Assembly: GCA_946965045.2 (NCBI GenBank)
Contig: OX337242.1
Location: forward strand, 930,001-994,000
Reading direction: 5' to 3'
Length of the DNA: 64,000 nucleotides
From: Epithemia pelagica
Taxonomy: Eukaryota > Bacillariophyta > Bacillariophyceae > Surirellales > Surirellaceae
Numbering within the stretch: position 1 is the stretch's first letter; each line of letters begins with the position of its first letter. The notes beneath the pieces were generated by a model that was not told the DNA's origin, did not search any database, and saw nothing but the letters and a program-made list of their open reading frames with translations. Shown here in pieces: positions 1 through 10,586 of this stretch. A program made the position numbers and the translations under genes.

Positions 1-955
1 GTGAGGGTGGAGTGTCACATCGGGAAAGTGAAGCCCACAGCTAAATGTGCAGACAATAAGAGAGGGAGCAACAGCGGTCGAATCTTTCGTCTTCTGAGAT
101 ACCGTTGAACATGATGTCCAGGAAATGTATAATGTATCGTCGATTCACCATTCTTGGGAGCTGTTGAACCATCAGTTTATAGGAGTACTCCTAGTGCAGA
201 TTTCATGCAAATCAATTTGGTCTTAATAGGCTTTTAAAGTTTACGTATCTCATAAGCAAAATGAGCAATTCTCAGTGCATCACATCCTCTGACCCTTATT
301 GCGACGATTTTGGATAAATGAATTGATCGTCATTATATACATTCACCTGACGAGTAGTGACCTTTCGTGTCGCAAAATAAGATGATTTCAGGTAACAAAA
401 GAAACACATATTCCAATCTATAAAGCAAGTCTTGATCATGTTTCCTGATACGGATGATGGATGCGTTTTCCTTTTTCGTTCAGTTCCGAACTTGGCGATG
501 AATTTGCCGTTTGGCTCAAGATCTAAGGAATCTTTGCTCCCGATTTGCGTACACCACCAAGGACATTTCTGCTATTGATCTCAAGCGCCGACAACCAGAT
601 GAGGCTCATAAGACACCCAGAACCAGAATCCAGATCTCCAACGCCATTGGCGGGTGTGTTGGACTATAATACTCGTAGTAACTCGTAATCCCATCGTACG
701 AAAGATTCAGATGATTCTTCGGCGTCGCTCGTGTAAGTGACAAAAGAACCCCGATGACTTCGCGCGCGTCGACCTACAGAACTCACTCCGATACTTCCAT
801 GCACACAAAGTTGTCCAAAAACTTTTGTTGCCGTCAGACAAAAATCCGGGGTCCGTTCTCGCTTTATGCTTTCGTCAATAGAAGGATGTAAGGAGTACAG
901 TTTTCTTTAGCGCTTCTCTTACGAAGTGGAGTTTTATTTTCAACGAACTCGAACA
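1..955. other. intergenic, no gene recognised
   Basis: No open reading frame with recognisable protein character is visible on either strand. It is the upstream region of membrane-protein copy A and presumably holds its promoter; I see no clear core-promoter motif. Confidence 0.5.
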
Positions 956-1336
956 ATGGGATTGAGAAACTTTAGTTTTGCTGCGAGTTCGAAGCGACCT
1001 CACCTGCAAGACGCTTCGTATTTGGCAGACGATGGGGCCGTGAGCGTTTCTTCACTAGCCAGTGAAAGCGTGTATACATCAACAGTGGAAACAGTTTTCA
1101 ATGAGGAGCAAGTTCACAAATCTTTTACAAGCTTAGTTTGTTCTGATGGAAAGGTGTGCGAAGCCAACAAGAAAGACGAGTCATTCGCTGACGAATATTC
1201 AATTGAACATATTCTTGGCACACACCCTGCCCTTAGCCCACCTCTTGCTATCGATTCGAACGATGGCGCAGTAATCAAAGAAGGTAAAGAAGACCATAGT
1301 CCAGAGGCAGAATGCGAGAACGACACAGACACGAAC

Positions 1337-1341
1337 AGTTC
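1337..1341 (+). repeat. TE1 target-site duplication, left copy (AGTTC)
   Basis: AGTTC directly precedes the TGTTAG start of the left LTR and recurs at 6753-6757 immediately after the right LTR. Five bp is the usual size for Ty1/copia integration. Confidence 0.9.
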
Positions 1342-2097
1342 TGTTAGGATTCTCACCTTTAACTAGGTGGTGGTGGAATCTACAACACATCGACTGATGC
1401 TAGTATTTTATGGCATCCGATGACATTTGTGTAAAAGTGAGAAAAGAATGACGGCATGCTCGCGGACCTATAATTTTGGCCAAGGCATGCTCGCAATGCA
1501 CGCGCTATCGGCGACCGCTCGGATATTGACTATGGCCCATCACGTGCGCGCCCAATATTCTCAAGCGCGCGCAATCACGAGCCGAGTGAGCACCTCCACG
1601 ACTTACCTCAACGACCTAAGTAATCAAAGCACGAATCACCATCACGCGAGACCATATTTCCATTCCCACAATTCCAAGAATGCAATCAACAACGCGCCAA
1701 GAAAACTACCTATATCACAACAAAGCAAGAGCTGTTGGCATTGGTATATGATATACAACTGCATATACTTTCAATACAACAATGCAGGTCTACTCCAACC
1801 ATTTGAGGACCTGTCACACCAGATCCATGGCCGTATACAAGAGCCAGGACCTCGACCTTCATCAAACACCTTAGTTAGTAATCATCTCACAATCATTAAT
1901 ATCACCATTTTAACACTCATCTTAAGACTTACCTCTTATCAGTGGACCGACTGCCCCCACCCACGGCGGACTTCGACTTGCAACTCTTCTCTGACCCGTG
2001 GAGGATTGTTGTATCGGTTGGTGATCGATTGTCGGCTCAGCAAGCCTTTTACCCAACTACCTATTACCCTTCTGAATTCTCAATGAGAGTTCTACTA
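1342..2097 (+). repeat. TE1 left LTR
   Basis: This 756-bp direct repeat is matched by 5997-6752. A 219-codon open frame inside it (about 1427-2086) recurs in the other LTR but has no protein-like features. The sequence after it, from 2098 (GATTAACAGTCTCATCGC), would be the primer-binding region; I cannot assign a tRNA. Confidence 0.95.
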
Positions 2098-2601
2098 GAT
2101 TAACAGTCTCATCGCTCATTGCCCTGCAGTTGCATTGGATACCTTACTTACCCATCTACACCCATTACAGATTGAGCTACCCCAACAAACAAGAGTTAGA
2201 GGACAAAACTACCCAACCCAACAACAGGGCCAGCCTGGCTGAGGCTAGGGTCACCAACCCTCTCCTATTCCAGGACCTCAAGCTGGACCAGGACTCCGTG
2301 CAACTACCTTCCCAATACTCACCTGACCAGTACTTTGTTGAGGACTACGAGCAAGGCGAGGAAGCTACCACTATTCCTGACTCCCCGGTTCAACTCGATC
2401 ACCGCAACGAGTCCGGAAGTGACCAAGGATAAGTAACTTTAAGTAGTTTCCACAACAAACCAGAGACAAAACCGAGTTCCTCACATCCGGGTTCCAAGCA
2501 CAACACACATCCGGGTACTTACATACGTGGCACACACGTGGTACATCCGGGTTCCGATCACACCACACATTAAATAAACAACGAACCAACCATATACTAC
2601 C

Positions 2602-5600
2602 ATGGATCCAACATACCCCAAGACACCTTCTCTTCCTTCTGACGACTCAGTACCGCCTGACATATCAGATACACAAGTGTTCAATCATATCACCCAGCGT
2701 CTATTTGAATGTAATGAAGAACGAGCTCAAGCCCTTCATCAATGGATAAAATATAGTGGTTTCGAACACATTCTGAATGTCATCGACTATCTTGCAGTCA
2801 ATCCAGAAAAGAATATCAAGGACCTTGGACAATACAAGTATGGGAACAAGACGATGGACCTGAAGACATATACAAGGCATCAACTGAAGATCCTAGCATA
2901 TTGGTCACGAGAACAAACCTCAGCCCTGCAGCAGTCTGATTTACCTCGCTCTACCTGGTTGAACCTCACCAAGGCCAATTATGATCATTGGAGAATCAAT
3001 GCAGACTTCACCAAGCTTCGTCTGAACCAAGGTTGCATTTCGTCATTTCGTTTAGCAAAAAGAGAGGTGCTGCGTCTTAACAACTACATCTCCAATCTTT
3101 GTCTCGACGATTCATGGCATGGCACAACCTATCAGTTTCTCCTACACTTTCAACACCAGTTCCATCTCCTCGACAATCTCGTATCAATGTTTGATCACAT
3201 TCCTGGCCACTACACTAGGATGACCTTCCTGATGAAAGCCGTTGAAAAGGTACCTGATTTACGACAAGTCAACATCTTGTCTGGTGCAAAGACACTTTCT
3301 TATCAATCATATTTCCGTCTTCTCCTTGATGCCGCATATGATCATGACCAAGCAACTCGAGCACCAAAGTCTAACCAACTTAAGCATACCAAGCAATGCG
3401 ACTTTCAATATGATCAAGATTTTGATATCAAAGATCTATCACCCAAAGAAAAACACCGCATGATTAAGAGAACCAACGTGAAGACCAAGGAATCATCTTC
3501 GCTTCGTCCAAAGATCATTCTTCCAAGAGATCTGTGGAGTAAACTCAACAACAATAGTCGTCAAGTAATCATTGCGTACAACAAGTCTACCCAGAATGCG
3601 TCATCAACAACTGCATGCATGGAACAGACGCATACTCTTGACATTGATCCGGAACCTGATCCCGACCCTGGTCGTGCATGGATTGACGACATGATTCAAG
3701 ATGATTCCCAAGACCATCAAGATAATTTCTTTGATCTGATTACCCGGTTGGTTCCACAAGTTGTGACCAATATTGATGTCAATCATCCAACATCTGATCT
3801 TGCTAATTTGGTGTCCAATATCAAGGCAACATCCCTCCCTAATGATTGTCTCGAGAACAACAACTGTAAACAGAAAGTTGAGATATCTCGACATCTGCTC
3901 TCTCGCATGTCTACTTTCTCCGGTGACAATCAATTGACTGGCTATAATCATTGGTATCTTGATCCCATGCAAGATACGGCACCTTCTTCAAGGACTGTTG
4001 AAAATGATGGCAACAATCCGCATGATGCTTTTGGGAAGTATACCAATCGCGTTGTCTGTAACCTCAACCTTCTCTTGGATTTACCTTACGATCATGGACC
4101 TGATACGCCCTCCTTCTTCACACCCCTGCTTGGAGAATACTGTTCCAAACCATACTTCCAAGATCAGAACATGGCTAAGAACCGTTATCAGACCGTTAAG
4201 AGGACAACATACGTCGTGACCGTTTCCGGCCATATCCCTCTTGAGATCCTCAATGGTCGCCCACCCGGCATTACCCACCCACTTTTCTTCCTTATCTGGG
4301 ACAAGGCCCCCTACTTTACCGAATCATATGCCCTCTCCCACCGTCCCTACCCTCCCTCTTTTGTCACGACACTTGGCTACTGGTGGCTTGTTTTTGCCCC
4401 TCCTATTGGTGATACTTTGTCTCTGGACACTCGAACCCTTTGTTACTCTGCCATTCTTCATGATGCATCCAGGCCACCCAGCAGCAACCTTTGTGTGGAT
4501 ACCTCTTCAGGGGAGGAGTCGCTTCCAAATAAACCCAACGGCAAACAAGCTGACATTGTTTTCATTTGTTGCAAAGGTGAAGATCCATCCACGCAAATCC
4601 CTACGATCAAATACGATGACACTATTGGCCAAACTTTCCTTGTTTATGATCCTGAGGAAAATGGGGAGCAACGACAACCATATAATGGGGAGCAACGACA
4701 ACCATGTCTTATCAGATGTATCGTTGATTTAGAGCAAGATGCTCTGAAGCAAGAAGACTATATCAAGTACACTTTCTACAAATCCATTTCCGACATTGAC
4801 AAGATAATTTCATACCGTCAACATATGGAATACATCAAACAGGATAACCAAGCAAAGGCAACTGAAGATAACGTTTTCCAATTCAGAGATGTCGTCGGAG
4901 ATCAAGAACCGTCAAGTATTAGCAACAATCTTGACTACAAAAGAAGTCGCTGTCATATACTTGTTGATTGGGAGACTGGGGAGATGATCTATGAGCCTCC
5001 GTCACTAATGGTAAACGATGCATATACCAAGAAACATGATCTATTGAGTGAACTTGGATGGAAACATCTCAAGCGTTTTGTCAAGACCAGTATATACCTT
5101 GTTCAAGCTGCCAAACAGCAGTCACGAATCAAGCATGTCTGTCATTCCATCAAGTACAAGTTTGGTTATCAAGAAGTTCCACAGAAATATGAAGAAGTAG
5201 TTGTTTTGTTAGACAAGCAATATGGTAAAGAAAAGTGGCACGACACTACTGAAGTTGAGCCCTCTCAGGTTTCTCGGACTCAATCTCTCAAGACATTCAA
5301 GGATTATCGTCAAACTCAGCTCAGCAGAGGGAAAATGATAAATGCATCTTCAGAAGAGTATCACAAGAACAAGATTCGAGTCCATCTTGTAAATCACGAT
5401 GATAGCCGCAAAGCACTTCTCATCACAGACGAACCTTTTACCAAAGAACCGGTTGAGGCAATCATTTTGAGTGCTACTTCCATTCACAACTTCCATACAA
5501 CCACCTGTCTTGGGATTCTCAATGAAATGGATATATGGGGAGCAGACATTGGAAATGCATACGACCTGGAAGCTTTATCTGGGGAGAAGATCTTGATAGT

Positions 5601-6021
5601 TGCAAGACAAGAACTCAAGGAATCAGGTCACATCTTGATTAAACACAGGGCATCAAAAGGATTAAAATCTTCAGGAGCATGTTGGCGTGACTGTTTCTTT
5701 GACATCCCACTTGATGTGGATTTGTCACCAACTAAAGCAGATCCCAATGTTTGGATGAAGAAGGCACCTGGGGAGCATAGCTCAAAGGGCACCGACAAGT
5801 CCTACCAACTGAAGAACGATGAACTGATTACTTATTGCCTGAGATATCCCTATGAGAGCATCCAGGATACATTGTCAGTAAGCATTGGAAATTCTCGAAA
5901 GTATGGACCACGTTCAAGATCATATTCTTTTGGGGAGGAAACGTTCAGAAGCATGACAAGGAAAATAACAATCCTCACTCGACGAATTGTGGGGAGTGTT
6001 AGGATTCTCACCTTTAACTAG
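2602..6021 (+). CDS. TE1 gag-like/truncated RT polyprotein, 1139 aa
   Basis: A single uninterrupted 1139-codon frame starts at an ATG in a good context (ACCATGG) and runs 25 nt into the right LTR. Residues about 1-250 look like a diatom copia gag. Residues about 330-690 match nothing I recognise. From about 770 the sequence resembles the copia stretch before and into the reverse transcriptase: GDQEP, YKFGYQ, IRVHL, MDIWGADIGNAY, and a degenerate LKSSGA...KADPNVWM block. It ends just before the place where YVDD should lie. Relative to typical copia RT it carries several apparent in-frame small insertions, yet no stop codon. A 24-bp tandem duplication (4660-4706) repeats the residues NGEQRQPY. 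Enzymatic activity is not expected; a structural (capsid-like) role is possible. Confidence 0.8.
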   Translation: MDPTYPKTPSLPSDDSVPPDISDTQVFNHITQRLFECNEERAQALHQWIKYSGFEHILNVIDYLAVNPEKNIKDLGQYKYGNKTMDLKTYTRHQLKILAYWSREQTSALQQSDLPRSTWLNLTKANYDHWRINADFTKLRLNQGCISSFRLAKREVLRLNNYISNLCLDDSWHGTTYQFLLHFQHQFHLLDNLVSMFDHIPGHYTRMTFLMKAVEKVPDLRQVNILSGAKTLSYQSYFRLLLDAAYDHDQATRAPKSNQLKHTKQCDFQYDQDFDIKDLSPKEKHRMIKRTNVKTKESSSLRPKIILPRDLWSKLNNNSRQVIIAYNKSTQNASSTTACMEQTHTLDIDPEPDPDPGRAWIDDMIQDDSQDHQDNFFDLITRLVPQVVTNIDVNHPTSDLANLVSNIKATSLPNDCLENNNCKQKVEISRHLLSRMSTFSGDNQLTGYNHWYLDPMQDTAPSSRTVENDGNNPHDAFGKYTNRVVCNLNLLLDLPYDHGPDTPSFFTPLLGEYCSKPYFQDQNMAKNRYQTVKRTTYVVTVSGHIPLEILNGRPPGITHPLFFLIWDKAPYFTESYALSHRPYPPSFVTTLGYWWLVFAPPIGDTLSLDTRTLCYSAILHDASRPPSSNLCVDTSSGEESLPNKPNGKQADIVFICCKGEDPSTQIPTIKYDDTIGQTFLVYDPEENGEQRQPYNGEQRQPCLIRCIVDLEQDALKQEDYIKYTFYKSISDIDKIISYRQHMEYIKQDNQAKATEDNVFQFRDVVGDQEPSSISNNLDYKRSRCHILVDWETGEMIYEPPSLMVNDAYTKKHDLLSELGWKHLKRFVKTSIYLVQAAKQQSRIKHVCHSIKYKFGYQEVPQKYEEVVVLLDKQYGKEKWHDTTEVEPSQVSRTQSLKTFKDYRQTQLSRGKMINASSEEYHKNKIRVHLVNHDDSRKALLITDEPFTKEPVEAIILSATSIHNFHTTTCLGILNEMDIWGADIGNAYDLEALSGEKILIVARQELKESGHILIKHRASKGLKSSGACWRDCFFDIPLDVDLSPTKADPNVWMKKAPGEHSSKGTDKSYQLKNDELITYCLRYPYESIQDTLSVSIGNSRKYGPRSRSYSFGEETFRSMTRKITILTRRIVGSVRILTFN
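4660..4706 (+). repeat. 24-bp tandem duplication inside the TE1 ORF
   Basis: The unit AATGGGGAGCAACGACAACC(ATAT) occurs twice back to back and keeps the frame, duplicating eight residues. Confidence 0.9.
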
Positions 6022-6752
6022 GTGGTGGTGGAATCTACAACACATCGACTGATGCTAGTATTTTATGGCATCCGATGACATTTGTGTAAAAGTGAGAAAA
6101 GAATGACGGCATGCTCGCGGACCTATAATTTTGGCCAAGGCATGCTCGCAATGCACGCGCTATCGGCGACCGCTCGGATATTGACTATGGCCCATCACGT
6201 GCGCGCCCAATATTCTCAAGCGCGCGCAATCACGAGCCGAGTGAGCACCTCCACGACTTACCTCAACGACCTAAGTAATCAAAGCACGAATCACCATCAC
6301 GCGAGACCATATTTCCATTCCCACAATTCCAAGAATGCAATCAACAACGCGCCAAGAAAACTACCTATATCACAACAAAGCAAGAGCTGTTGGCATTGGT
6401 ATATGATATACAACTGCATATACTTTCAATACAACAATGCAGGTCTACTCCAACCATTTGAGGACCTGTCACACCAGATCCATGGCCGTATACAAGAGCC
6501 AGGACCTCGACCTTCATCAAACACCTTAGTTAGTAATCATCTCACAATCATTAATATCACCATTTTAACACTCATCTTAAGACTTACCTCTTATCAGTGG
6601 ACCGACTGCCCCCACCCACGGCGGACTTCGACTTGCAACTCTTCTCTGACCCGTGGAGGATTGTTGTATCGGTTGGTGATCGATTGTCGGCTCAGCGAGC
6701 CTTTTACCCAACTACCTATTACCCTTCTGAATTCTCAATGAGAGTTCTACTA
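5997..6752 (+). repeat. TE1 right LTR
   Basis: This 756-bp repeat is nearly identical to 1342-2097. It ends CTACTA at 6752, followed by the AGTTC duplication at 6753-6757, after which the host gene frame resumes with the codons for Arg-Arg-Lys-Ala-Arg. Confidence 0.95.
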
Positions 6753-6757
6753 AGTTC
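6753..6757 (+). repeat. TE1 target-site duplication, right copy (AGTTC)
   Basis: This AGTTC matches 1337-1341. Removing the element plus one copy rejoins the host serine codon in frame. Confidence 0.9.
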
Positions 6758-6931
6758 ACGACGGAAGGCAAGACTATCGGTGTGGTATTGTTTGCTTTGT
6801 ATGATTGTGTTGGTCATAATTGTCCTTATCAGCATACTTGCTAGAATGTCGAAAGGTCGTGGTGGTGAAACCGAGGCTCAAGGTGTATCGTCACTGACAC
6901 AGGAAGAACGAGATGGAATGCTTAATCAGCA

Positions 6932-6937
6932 GGACTT
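6932..6937 (+). repeat. TE2 target-site duplication, left copy (GGACTT)
   Basis: GGACTT precedes the TGTTG LTR end and recurs at 11791-11796 after the CAACA end. The apparent length is 6 bp (5 or 6, depending on where the LTR edge is drawn). Confidence 0.85.
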
Positions 6938-7161
6938 TGTTGTTTTAACCGTGGTCACTGGCGATTAAAAGGGCCAACTAGTTTCGTAAAAGGGGATTGA
7001 GTAAGTTATGAGGGTATGGTCATATTACGCTATGGGTGTGTATGTGCTGACGCAGTAGGGGCGTCAGTTGGGAAGTGCCGTATGGTGACGTGTGTCCATA
7101 CGCACGTAGAGTTCCCCCCCAGGTTCCGAATGCACCGGGCGGCAACGGGGAACTTTCAACA
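6938..7161 (-). repeat. TE2 LTR, 3' in element orientation
   Basis: This 224-bp repeat has ends TGTTG/CAACA. Compared with the 11566-11790 copy it has G for C in CACTGGCGAT, A for G in CACGTAGAG, and seven instead of eight Cs. Confidence 0.95.
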
Positions 7162-7196
7162 CTCCCTCTCACTTTTCAAATCGCACCCATTTGTGA

Positions 7197-10100
7197 CTAC
7201 CATCCCAGTACCCGTTGACGCAGACGTTGTAGTGTGTCCTGTGGTAAAGGTTTGGTGAGGTAATCAGCGAGTTGGTCCTCTGTAGCAACTTTATGAATCG
7301 TCACGCTCCCATCCTCCACATATGTTCTGAAATGATGGAGCTTTACGTTCAAGTGTTTCGTGCGAGGCCTGAATTTGTACACTTTGGCCATCTCCAGGGC
7401 TCCGCTGTTGTCCTCGAATACTTTACAGTGGACTTCCGCCTTTGTGTTGTGGATCGTGATGCCCTGCTGTTGCATCTCCTCCAGGAGGCGCATGATTGGA
7501 ATCGCGGCACGGAGTGCATAGGAGAGGCCGGTGTACTCGCTCTCGGTGGAGCTTAGAGCTATTTCCGTTTGCAGTTGGGATTTCCAGATTATGGGACACC
7601 CCATATATCGTATGATATATCCGTGGCGTGATCTGGCCGTGTCTCGGTCAGTCGATGCGTCCTCCCGTTTCCAATTGCCTGCGAAGTCCGCATCAGCCCA
7701 CACTTCCAGCCCCGCTTGCTTGTTGGGACGGAATGTCATGCCTTGATCCCTCGTCGCCCGTAGGTACCTCCCGATCCACCTGACCGCGTCTCCGTGTGGT
7801 TTACGTGGATTGGATGCAAACCTTGCGCACTGGTGAGTGGCATAGGCGATATCGCTTCTTGACCCTGCCTCAATGTAGTTCATCATGCCCACGATGGAGC
7901 GGTAATTGAAGTTGTTGTCGAATGCGGGTTTTTCAAGATGTCGGTGCAGGATCTTCGATGGGGCTGCTGGTGTATCTTTCGTGACAGCGTCCTTACCCAG
8001 GCGCAGTCCTTTCAATACTTTATCAATGAGGTGTGGTTGTGAGAACGTGATCTCCCCGTTGTCGTGCTTGTGGATGTTGACTCCCAGAAAGTCCTTTATG
8101 TCGCCTTCGACCGTGATATTGAGCTTGGCTGCCCGTATATCGTTGATTGCTTTGTCGATTTCGGCTTTGTCTGGGCCAACGATGATACTGTCATCTGTAT
8201 AGAGCACGTGGATTACGCTCCCCCTGTAGAAGACACATTCATCCACTGACGACTTAGTAAAGCCCACCTGTTCGACCAACCTTTTGGAAAGGTGCTGGTA
8301 CCATACCCGGCCGGCCTGCTTTTGGCCGTACAGGTTGGCATGGAGCTTGAGTACGTAGTCCTTTTTCGATTTTCCCTCGTCCAAGTCGTATCCCACAGGG
8401 AACTCCATGTAGACTTCTCGTTCTACTGGAGCCTGCGGGTACGCTAGGACGTAGTCGATTTGTTGCGTGTGCCGATTGAACGCGGAGACAAGCGCCAACA
8501 CCAGTCGTATGGATGCCCATGAAGCTACTGGGGCATAGGTTTGATCGTAATCGATCCCCTGTTCCATTTTTGACCCATCGAAGTTGAGTCGCGCTTTATG
8601 TGTCTTGATATCGCGTGTCAGGATGTCCCTTTTTCTTCGCATCTGCCACACGGCCTTGAAGATGCGCTGACCTGCTGGGACCGATGTGCGGCGCACGATG
8701 GACAAGTTTCCGTCCTCCATCTGCCTCTCCATTTCTTTCTGCATCCCTTTTATAAATTCCGCCTTGTCGGGCTCTTTCATAGCCTCGTGGTGATACATTG
8801 TATCTGGGTCGGAAATTGCTGCCTTGTACGCCATGAGTGGATTTCCCATGTCATCCATGTCGTCTTGCGGCACGAGCGTTGACAATGCAAACAACTCCCC
8901 TGGGACAGTCGTCTCGTCCTCGATTTCCGATGACATCACCTCGATAAGGCGCTGTGTCGGTTTTCGTAGTCGGCCCGATCGTGTCCGAATGTGGTTGGTT
9001 GTTTGTTGTTGTGGGAGTTGCCGCTCCCTCTGGCCTTGTGCTCCCTCTGAATCCTGTGGAGGCGTTCGATCCATGGTTGGTCCATGTTGTGCTTGTTGTG
9101 GTGGCGTCCCATCTGATGGACTCGTGTTTGGATTGTGGATGGGTGCTTCATCCGGCCATGTGTTGTTTGGCATTTGTTGTTGCCATTCTTCCGGTGGAGT
9201 GCCAGTTGGAGAGTGTTGTGGGGCTCCCTCTTGCCCCTTGTGCCTCCTCCGTCGTTTTCCTTTCTGGCTCCTCTGCGGTTGTCCGGTTCGTTTGGCATCA
9301 GCGAAGAATGTGCTGACTTGCCACGTTGCCGTCAGTTGCTCCTGTTGGAGGGTGTGGAAACTGCGGTCGAATCGTACGTGGAATTGTGGACTCACGTGTC
9401 CAGTGTGTCGGTTGAGTACCAATGCCACATTCCTGTTGTGGATTGGTGACTGGCCCAAATAAATTCCCACCCTGGCTCGATTCTCCCACTTATTGTGTGG
9501 TTTGTTTCCTTGCAGTCGTTCATCCAGCACGTATACTGGGCATCCAAAGGGCCTCCAGTGCTTTTTGTTCGTGTTAATGGCTGTCTGGGAGAACAGTTGG
9601 ATTGGCGATTGCTTCGTTTCGTGTTGCATATTTGGGGACGCGTTGATGCAGTCGTTCGCGTGGCGCACTGCGTAGGGCCACAAGTTGGCTGTAATTGCCT
9701 GTGGCCATCGCTTGTTCGCGTGCAGAAGCATCGTGCGCGCCATCCCTTGCAATTCCCTTATTCTGCGCTCCGCCTTTCCATTGGAATGGTGGGCGCCAAC
9801 AGCTGCGAATGTGAGGTCTTGTCCTTGGTCGTGACATGCCTTCACCCACCCGTGCGCCTTGAAGATTCCGTTATCGGCGTGGTAGGCACGCACTGTCACC
9901 CCTCTGTTGATGGCATAGCGCTCAAAAGCTCGCTTGCCTTGCAGTGTTTCTTCAACGGTTGAAGTCTTCTGTAGGAAAACGAAACCCAGTGACGTCGCTT
10001 GGTCCACATACACGGTAGCGTATTTGTAGCGCTGTTTCGTGATGAACCCTGTCATCTGTGCCACGAGTCCTGGAGTGGGTGATACCAACTGGTCGACCGA

Positions 10101-10586
10101 CACAACCATGCCTGGTTTGCTTGGAGGTGTCTTGTTTGACCAGTCTTTCGACGACCTTGTGCGCCATGCTCGCTTTGTTGCTTTGGCGAAATTGCATGCC
10201 GAACACACTGGGACGTGACACTTCGCCAGTCGTTTCGGCAGTATTCCGTCCTTTGCCATTTGTTGTAGTTTGGCGAATGGCAGGTGCCCAAAGTCGTAGT
10301 GGTACCTGAGCAACTCTGCTTCCGCCGTTGGTCGTTCTTCCTCCTTATGTGGGATGATGTCTGGTGGTGGTGGTGTTGCGTCTTTGGTTGTTTTACCGTC
10401 TAGATCAAAATCAAACTTGCGTGGTTCCGCGTCGTCTGTTTGTTGGGTTGCTGCATCAGTTGTTGCCATGCTGGTCTGCTTCGGAATGGCTCGATGCCAT
10501 TGAGGTGCCTGGACGGGGTAGGTCGCTTCGTCGTTGTCTCCCTTTTGTCGCGCGTCACTTGTTTCTTGTAGAAGTTGACGGCGCAA
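7197..10586 (-). CDS. TE2 copia pol: integrase, reverse transcriptase, RNase H
   Basis: The 1129-codon frame has all pol domains in copia order except protease. Residues about 90-150 form the GAG-pre-integrase/HHCC zinc site (RYHYDFGHL, then CSAC). The integrase core follows with SVDQLV, YHADNG and the catalytic Glu in NGKAERRIRELQ. Reverse transcriptase shows FDGSKMEQGIDYDQTYAPV, QIDYVLAYPQAPVEREVYM and the active-site YTDDSIIVG. RNase H shows WADADFAG, SSTESEYTGL, EDNSGA and RPRTKHL. Expression probably relies on a frameshift from gag, since the first roughly 190 nt overlap it in another frame and no good ATG context is needed. Domains look intact, but without protease, processing would have to occur in trans. 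Confidence 0.9.
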   Translation of the reverse strand: MRRQLLQETSDARQKGDNDEATYPVQAPQWHRAIPKQTSMATTDAATQQTDDAEPRKFDFDLDGKTTKDATPPPPDIIPHKEEERPTAEAELLRYHYDFGHLPFAKLQQMAKDGILPKRLAKCHVPVCSACNFAKATKRAWRTRSSKDWSNKTPPSKPGMVVSVDQLVSPTPGLVAQMTGFITKQRYKYATVYVDQATSLGFVFLQKTSTVEETLQGKRAFERYAINRGVTVRAYHADNGIFKAHGWVKACHDQGQDLTFAAVGAHHSNGKAERRIRELQGMARTMLLHANKRWPQAITANLWPYAVRHANDCINASPNMQHETKQSPIQLFSQTAINTNKKHWRPFGCPVYVLDERLQGNKPHNKWENRARVGIYLGQSPIHNRNVALVLNRHTGHVSPQFHVRFDRSFHTLQQEQLTATWQVSTFFADAKRTGQPQRSQKGKRRRRHKGQEGAPQHSPTGTPPEEWQQQMPNNTWPDEAPIHNPNTSPSDGTPPQQAQHGPTMDRTPPQDSEGAQGQRERQLPQQQTTNHIRTRSGRLRKPTQRLIEVMSSEIEDETTVPGELFALSTLVPQDDMDDMGNPLMAYKAAISDPDTMYHHEAMKEPDKAEFIKGMQKEMERQMEDGNLSIVRRTSVPAGQRIFKAVWQMRRKRDILTRDIKTHKARLNFDGSKMEQGIDYDQTYAPVASWASIRLVLALVSAFNRHTQQIDYVLAYPQAPVEREVYMEFPVGYDLDEGKSKKDYVLKLHANLYGQKQAGRVWYQHLSKRLVEQVGFTKSSVDECVFYRGSVIHVLYTDDSIIVGPDKAEIDKAINDIRAAKLNITVEGDIKDFLGVNIHKHDNGEITFSQPHLIDKVLKGLRLGKDAVTKDTPAAPSKILHRHLEKPAFDNNFNYRSIVGMMNYIEAGSRSDIAYATHQCARFASNPRKPHGDAVRWIGRYLRATRDQGMTFRPNKQAGLEVWADADFAGNWKREDASTDRDTARSRHGYIIRYMGCPIIWKSQLQTEIALSSTESEYTGLSYALRAAIPIMRLLEEMQQQGITIHNTKAEVHCKVFEDNSGALEMAKVYKFRPRTKHLNVKLHHFRTYVEDGSVTIHKVATEDQLADYLTKPLPQDTLQRLRQRVLGW

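Larger units (their letters stand above)
1342..6752 (+). mobile_element. TE1: non-autonomous Ty1/copia LTR retrotransposon, 5.4 kb
   Basis: Two 756-bp LTRs (1342-2097 and 5997-6752) flank one long reading frame. The LTRs begin TGTTAG and end CTACTA; the only difference I found is an A/G near 2041 versus 6696, so insertion was recent. A purine-rich tract (GTGGGGAG) abuts the right LTR and fits a polypurine tract. The internal ORF keeps gag-like sequence and a truncated reverse-transcriptase region, but no integrase core, no YxDD box and no RNase H, so the element should need enzymes in trans. It lies in sense orientation inside membrane-protein copy A. Confidence 0.93.

Noticed and set aside
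1427-2086. 219-codon frame in the TE1 LTR, repeated at 6082-6741
   Set aside because: It lies fully in the LTRs, has no domain, helix or biased composition, and is best read as chance openness in non-coding repeat DNA.
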